Assembly (NCBI GenBank): GCA_002453315.1
Contig: DKGO01000141.1
Coordinates: 1 to 5,958 of the forward strand
DNA: 5,958 bases
Direction of reading: 5' to 3'
From: Caryophanales bacterium UBA6768
GTDB taxonomy: Bacteria; Bacillota; Bacilli; Bacillales_D; Amphibacillaceae
The notes under the pieces were generated by a model that saw only the letters and a list, made by a program, of their open reading frames with translations, was not told where the DNA came from and did no database searches. The position numbers were made by a program, and so were the translations under genes. Positions 4,595 through 5,958 of this stretch are shown one piece after another; within the stretch, counting starts at the first letter, position 1; every line of letters starts with the position of its first letter.

Positions 4595-5823
4595 ATCGTT
4601 ACTTTGTTGAACCGTTTATTTAATGTCACTCTTTTAATAAAAAAGTAAAGAATAAAATGTCCGGCCCCAAATACCATGAGAAGGTACCGAATACTTTCTT
4701 CACTAAAGAAATGGACAGTAGCAATGAACGTAACGATTGAAAAAATACGCCCAAAATTGACGTAGAGTTCTCTAAATACAATGTACTCCACTCTTCGTTC
4801 AGCTGCCTTATAAGCCGTTCCGATAACATCATACGTAATTGATTCATATGGAACTAAGAGCAAGGGATAAGCTAACGAAATAACGACAGCATAAATGAGT
4901 AATGCTATGTACGTCAGCTTAAAGAAAATAATTAAAAGCGATAAATATAAAACAAGTCCCCCCACTAAGATAGCTTTTTTGCGATTTTTTTCTGTAATCA
5001 ATCGGGCAACAACATAATACGTGAAAAGTTGTGTGACAGACATCACAAAAGAAAACGTTCCTATTGCTAATTCACTATTTGTTGTAGTAAATACCCAAAT
5101 TACGATTATAAATGTAAATATGCCTTCGCGCGCACCTTGAAAGAAATGAGCATATAAAACGTTTCTCCAATTGTGATTCTTTTTTTGCTCCTTAATTACA
5201 CCTTGAAACGAAAAGACACCTTCAGCACTTCGTCTATACAAAAAGAAGCTTAATATGACTGCGCCAACAAAAAGAAGCAGTGAAAATAAAAAAATTACTT
5301 TATAACCTGTAAATTTATCCATTGTCGAAATGACATACCCCGCAAAAAGGGGACCAATCACACCGGATAATGATGACATCACACCAAGAAATCCGTTAAA
5401 AAAATCACGTGTTTCTGGTTCCGTGATTTCGAATGTTAATACATTATAAGCTAGCCAATAAAAACCGTAGCCTACTCCAAGTAAAAGCCCCAAAAAAAGA
5501 ATTGTGTTACTTGCATTCTCACCAGCGAGAAGAACGGTTAAATAAAAGCCAGATAAGACGATAATTCCAATCCGTAAAACGATAATACGATCAATTTTTT
5601 TTGCGAGCTTTCCCGCTAACATAAACGCAAGCGGTTGGGCAATAACAATCGCTAAGTTGTAAAACGCGATATCTAAAATTTCACCTGTCTGTTTCCATAA
5701 AAATACATTCACAAATGTATTTGATAGCGCAATACTTAGCGAGTATAACCCTCCAATAAAGATTAACATCTTTAGTCCTCGAGTTACCTCAATCGTACCT
5801 AGTAACCTTTGCAAAATTCGCAT
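4588..5823 (-). CDS. yqgE: MFS transporter, YqgE-like
   Basis: This 411-residue integral membrane protein has about twelve hydrophobic segments in two bundles of six. They fall near residues 18-40, 54-75, 79-100, 106-128, 147-165, 173-196, 230-247, 252-272, 284-300, 302-325, 353-372 and 377-397. The central cytoplasmic loop is at about 197-222. Between segments 2 and 3, GKLAKKIDRIIVLR (71-84) is a variant of MFS motif A. The stretch FEITEPETRDFFNGFLG (131-147) is characteristic of a Bacillus subgroup annotated as putative efflux transporters. The substrate is unknown. The yqgE name rests on overall resemblance and on yqgE lying in the same B. subtilis neighbourhood, and is tentative. The ATG has AAAGGAG about 12 bases upstream. 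The TGA stop lies beside the convergent terminator. I found no convincing promoter in the 90 bp upstream. Confidence 0.88.
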   Translation of the reverse strand: MRILQRLLGTIEVTRGLKMLIFIGGLYSLSIALSNTFVNVFLWKQTGEILDIAFYNLAIVIAQPLAFMLAGKLAKKIDRIIVLRIGIIVLSGFYLTVLLAGENASNTILFLGLLLGVGYGFYWLAYNVLTFEITEPETRDFFNGFLGVMSSLSGVIGPLFAGYVISTMDKFTGYKVIFLFSLLLFVGAVILSFFLYRRSAEGVFSFQGVIKEQKKNHNWRNVLYAHFFQGAREGIFTFIIVIWVFTTTNSELAIGTFSFVMSVTQLFTYYVVARLITEKNRKKAILVGGLVLYLSLLIIFFKLTYIALLIYAVVISLAYPLLLVPYESITYDVIGTAYKAAERRVEYIVFRELYVNFGRIFSIVTFIATVHFFSEESIRYLLMVFGAGHFILYFFIKRVTLNKRFNKVTIK

Positions 5824-5912
5824 ATGTAGTTCTCTCTCCTTTATCCCCGTAAACCTATTGTGTGTTAAACAAATAAGGATATTCGATAAAAAAAGAGAGA
5901 AAAAAGAACTAA

Positions 5913-5958
5913 AGCGAAATAAAAAAGTCAGCCATTTGGCTGACTTTTTTATTTCGCT
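5913..5958. terminator. Perfect palindromic bidirectional terminator at the right edge
   Basis: Two exact 22-bp arms (5913-5934 and 5937-5958) flank a TT centre. The GC-rich core is GTCAGCCATTTGGCTGAC, and each arm carries a run of six A or T, so either strand yields a hairpin followed by TTTTTTATTT. Nothing rightward needs terminating between 5824 and 5912. It most likely ends a leftward gene beyond the window, or serves two convergent genes, and it insulates the MFS gene from upstream transcription. The palindrome may extend past the edge. Confidence 0.82.

Noticed and set aside
4626..4847. Second minus-strand frame inside the MFS gene
   Set aside because: It is fully contained in the MFS reading frame region in another phase, with no motif. 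The MFS frame continues intact through it.
5824..5912. Sigma-B-like promoter (GTTTAA ... GGGGAT) upstream of the MFS gene
   Set aside because: The spacer is about 16 bp, longer than the 12-15 bp expected, the -10 is imperfect, and the GGGGAT lies next to the SD. I see no convincing sigma-A promoter there either.

Overview
The window looks like ordinary chromosome of a low-GC Gram-positive bacterium of the Bacillus group. It is AT-rich, has Shine-Dalgarno (SD) sequences of AGGAG/GGAGG type and near-consensus sigma-A promoters, and carries genes characteristic of this group: a lipoteichoic acid (LTA) synthase, YqgQ, YqgN and a YqgE-like transporter. In B. subtilis the counterparts of most of these genes lie near each other, in the sodA-yqgE-pbpA-pst ... 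rpmG-yqgN-yqgP(gluP)-yqgQ-glcK-yqgS neighbourhood (from memory). The window therefore reads as a rearranged version of a conserved locus, not as a mobile island. I see no insertion sequence, phage gene, tRNA, rRNA or CRISPR array.

Layout. Positions 1-3617 hold a leftward series: rpmG (ribosomal protein L33), a 5-formyltetrahydrofolate cyclo-ligase (yqgN), a ThiF/MoeB-type E1-like adenylyltransferase, yqgQ, and then an LTA synthase that runs off the left edge. A strong promoter precedes rpmG and a hairpin terminator follows it, so yqgN and the adenylyltransferase probably live on read-through. yqgQ has its own promoter with a leader of about 130 nt. The LTA synthase has a sigma-A promoter and, further upstream, a sequence matching an extracytoplasmic-function (ECF) sigma promoter, with a palindrome between them. 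A divergent rightward pair occupies 3853-4554: a small membrane coiled-coil protein and a membrane-anchored protein with a MltG/YceG-like N-domain but no catalytic domain. A strong hairpin (4557-4586) separates this pair from a leftward 12-TM MFS transporter (4588-5823). The right edge is a perfect 46-bp palindromic terminator belonging to the next locus.

How the genes fit together. Several products concern the cell envelope (LTA synthase, MltG-like protein, small membrane protein, transporter). The rpmG series combines translation, folate one-carbon metabolism and sulfur-carrier activation. These links are contextual, and I find no convincing new multi-gene system. The points most worth a second look are the tandem ECF/sigma-A control of the LTA synthase, the leader of yqgQ (5'-end hairpin plus a 33-codon ORF with an ATGA overlap), the G7 ribosome-binding site of yqgN, the E1-like enzyme where gluP would be expected, and the catalytic-domain-less MltG-like protein.
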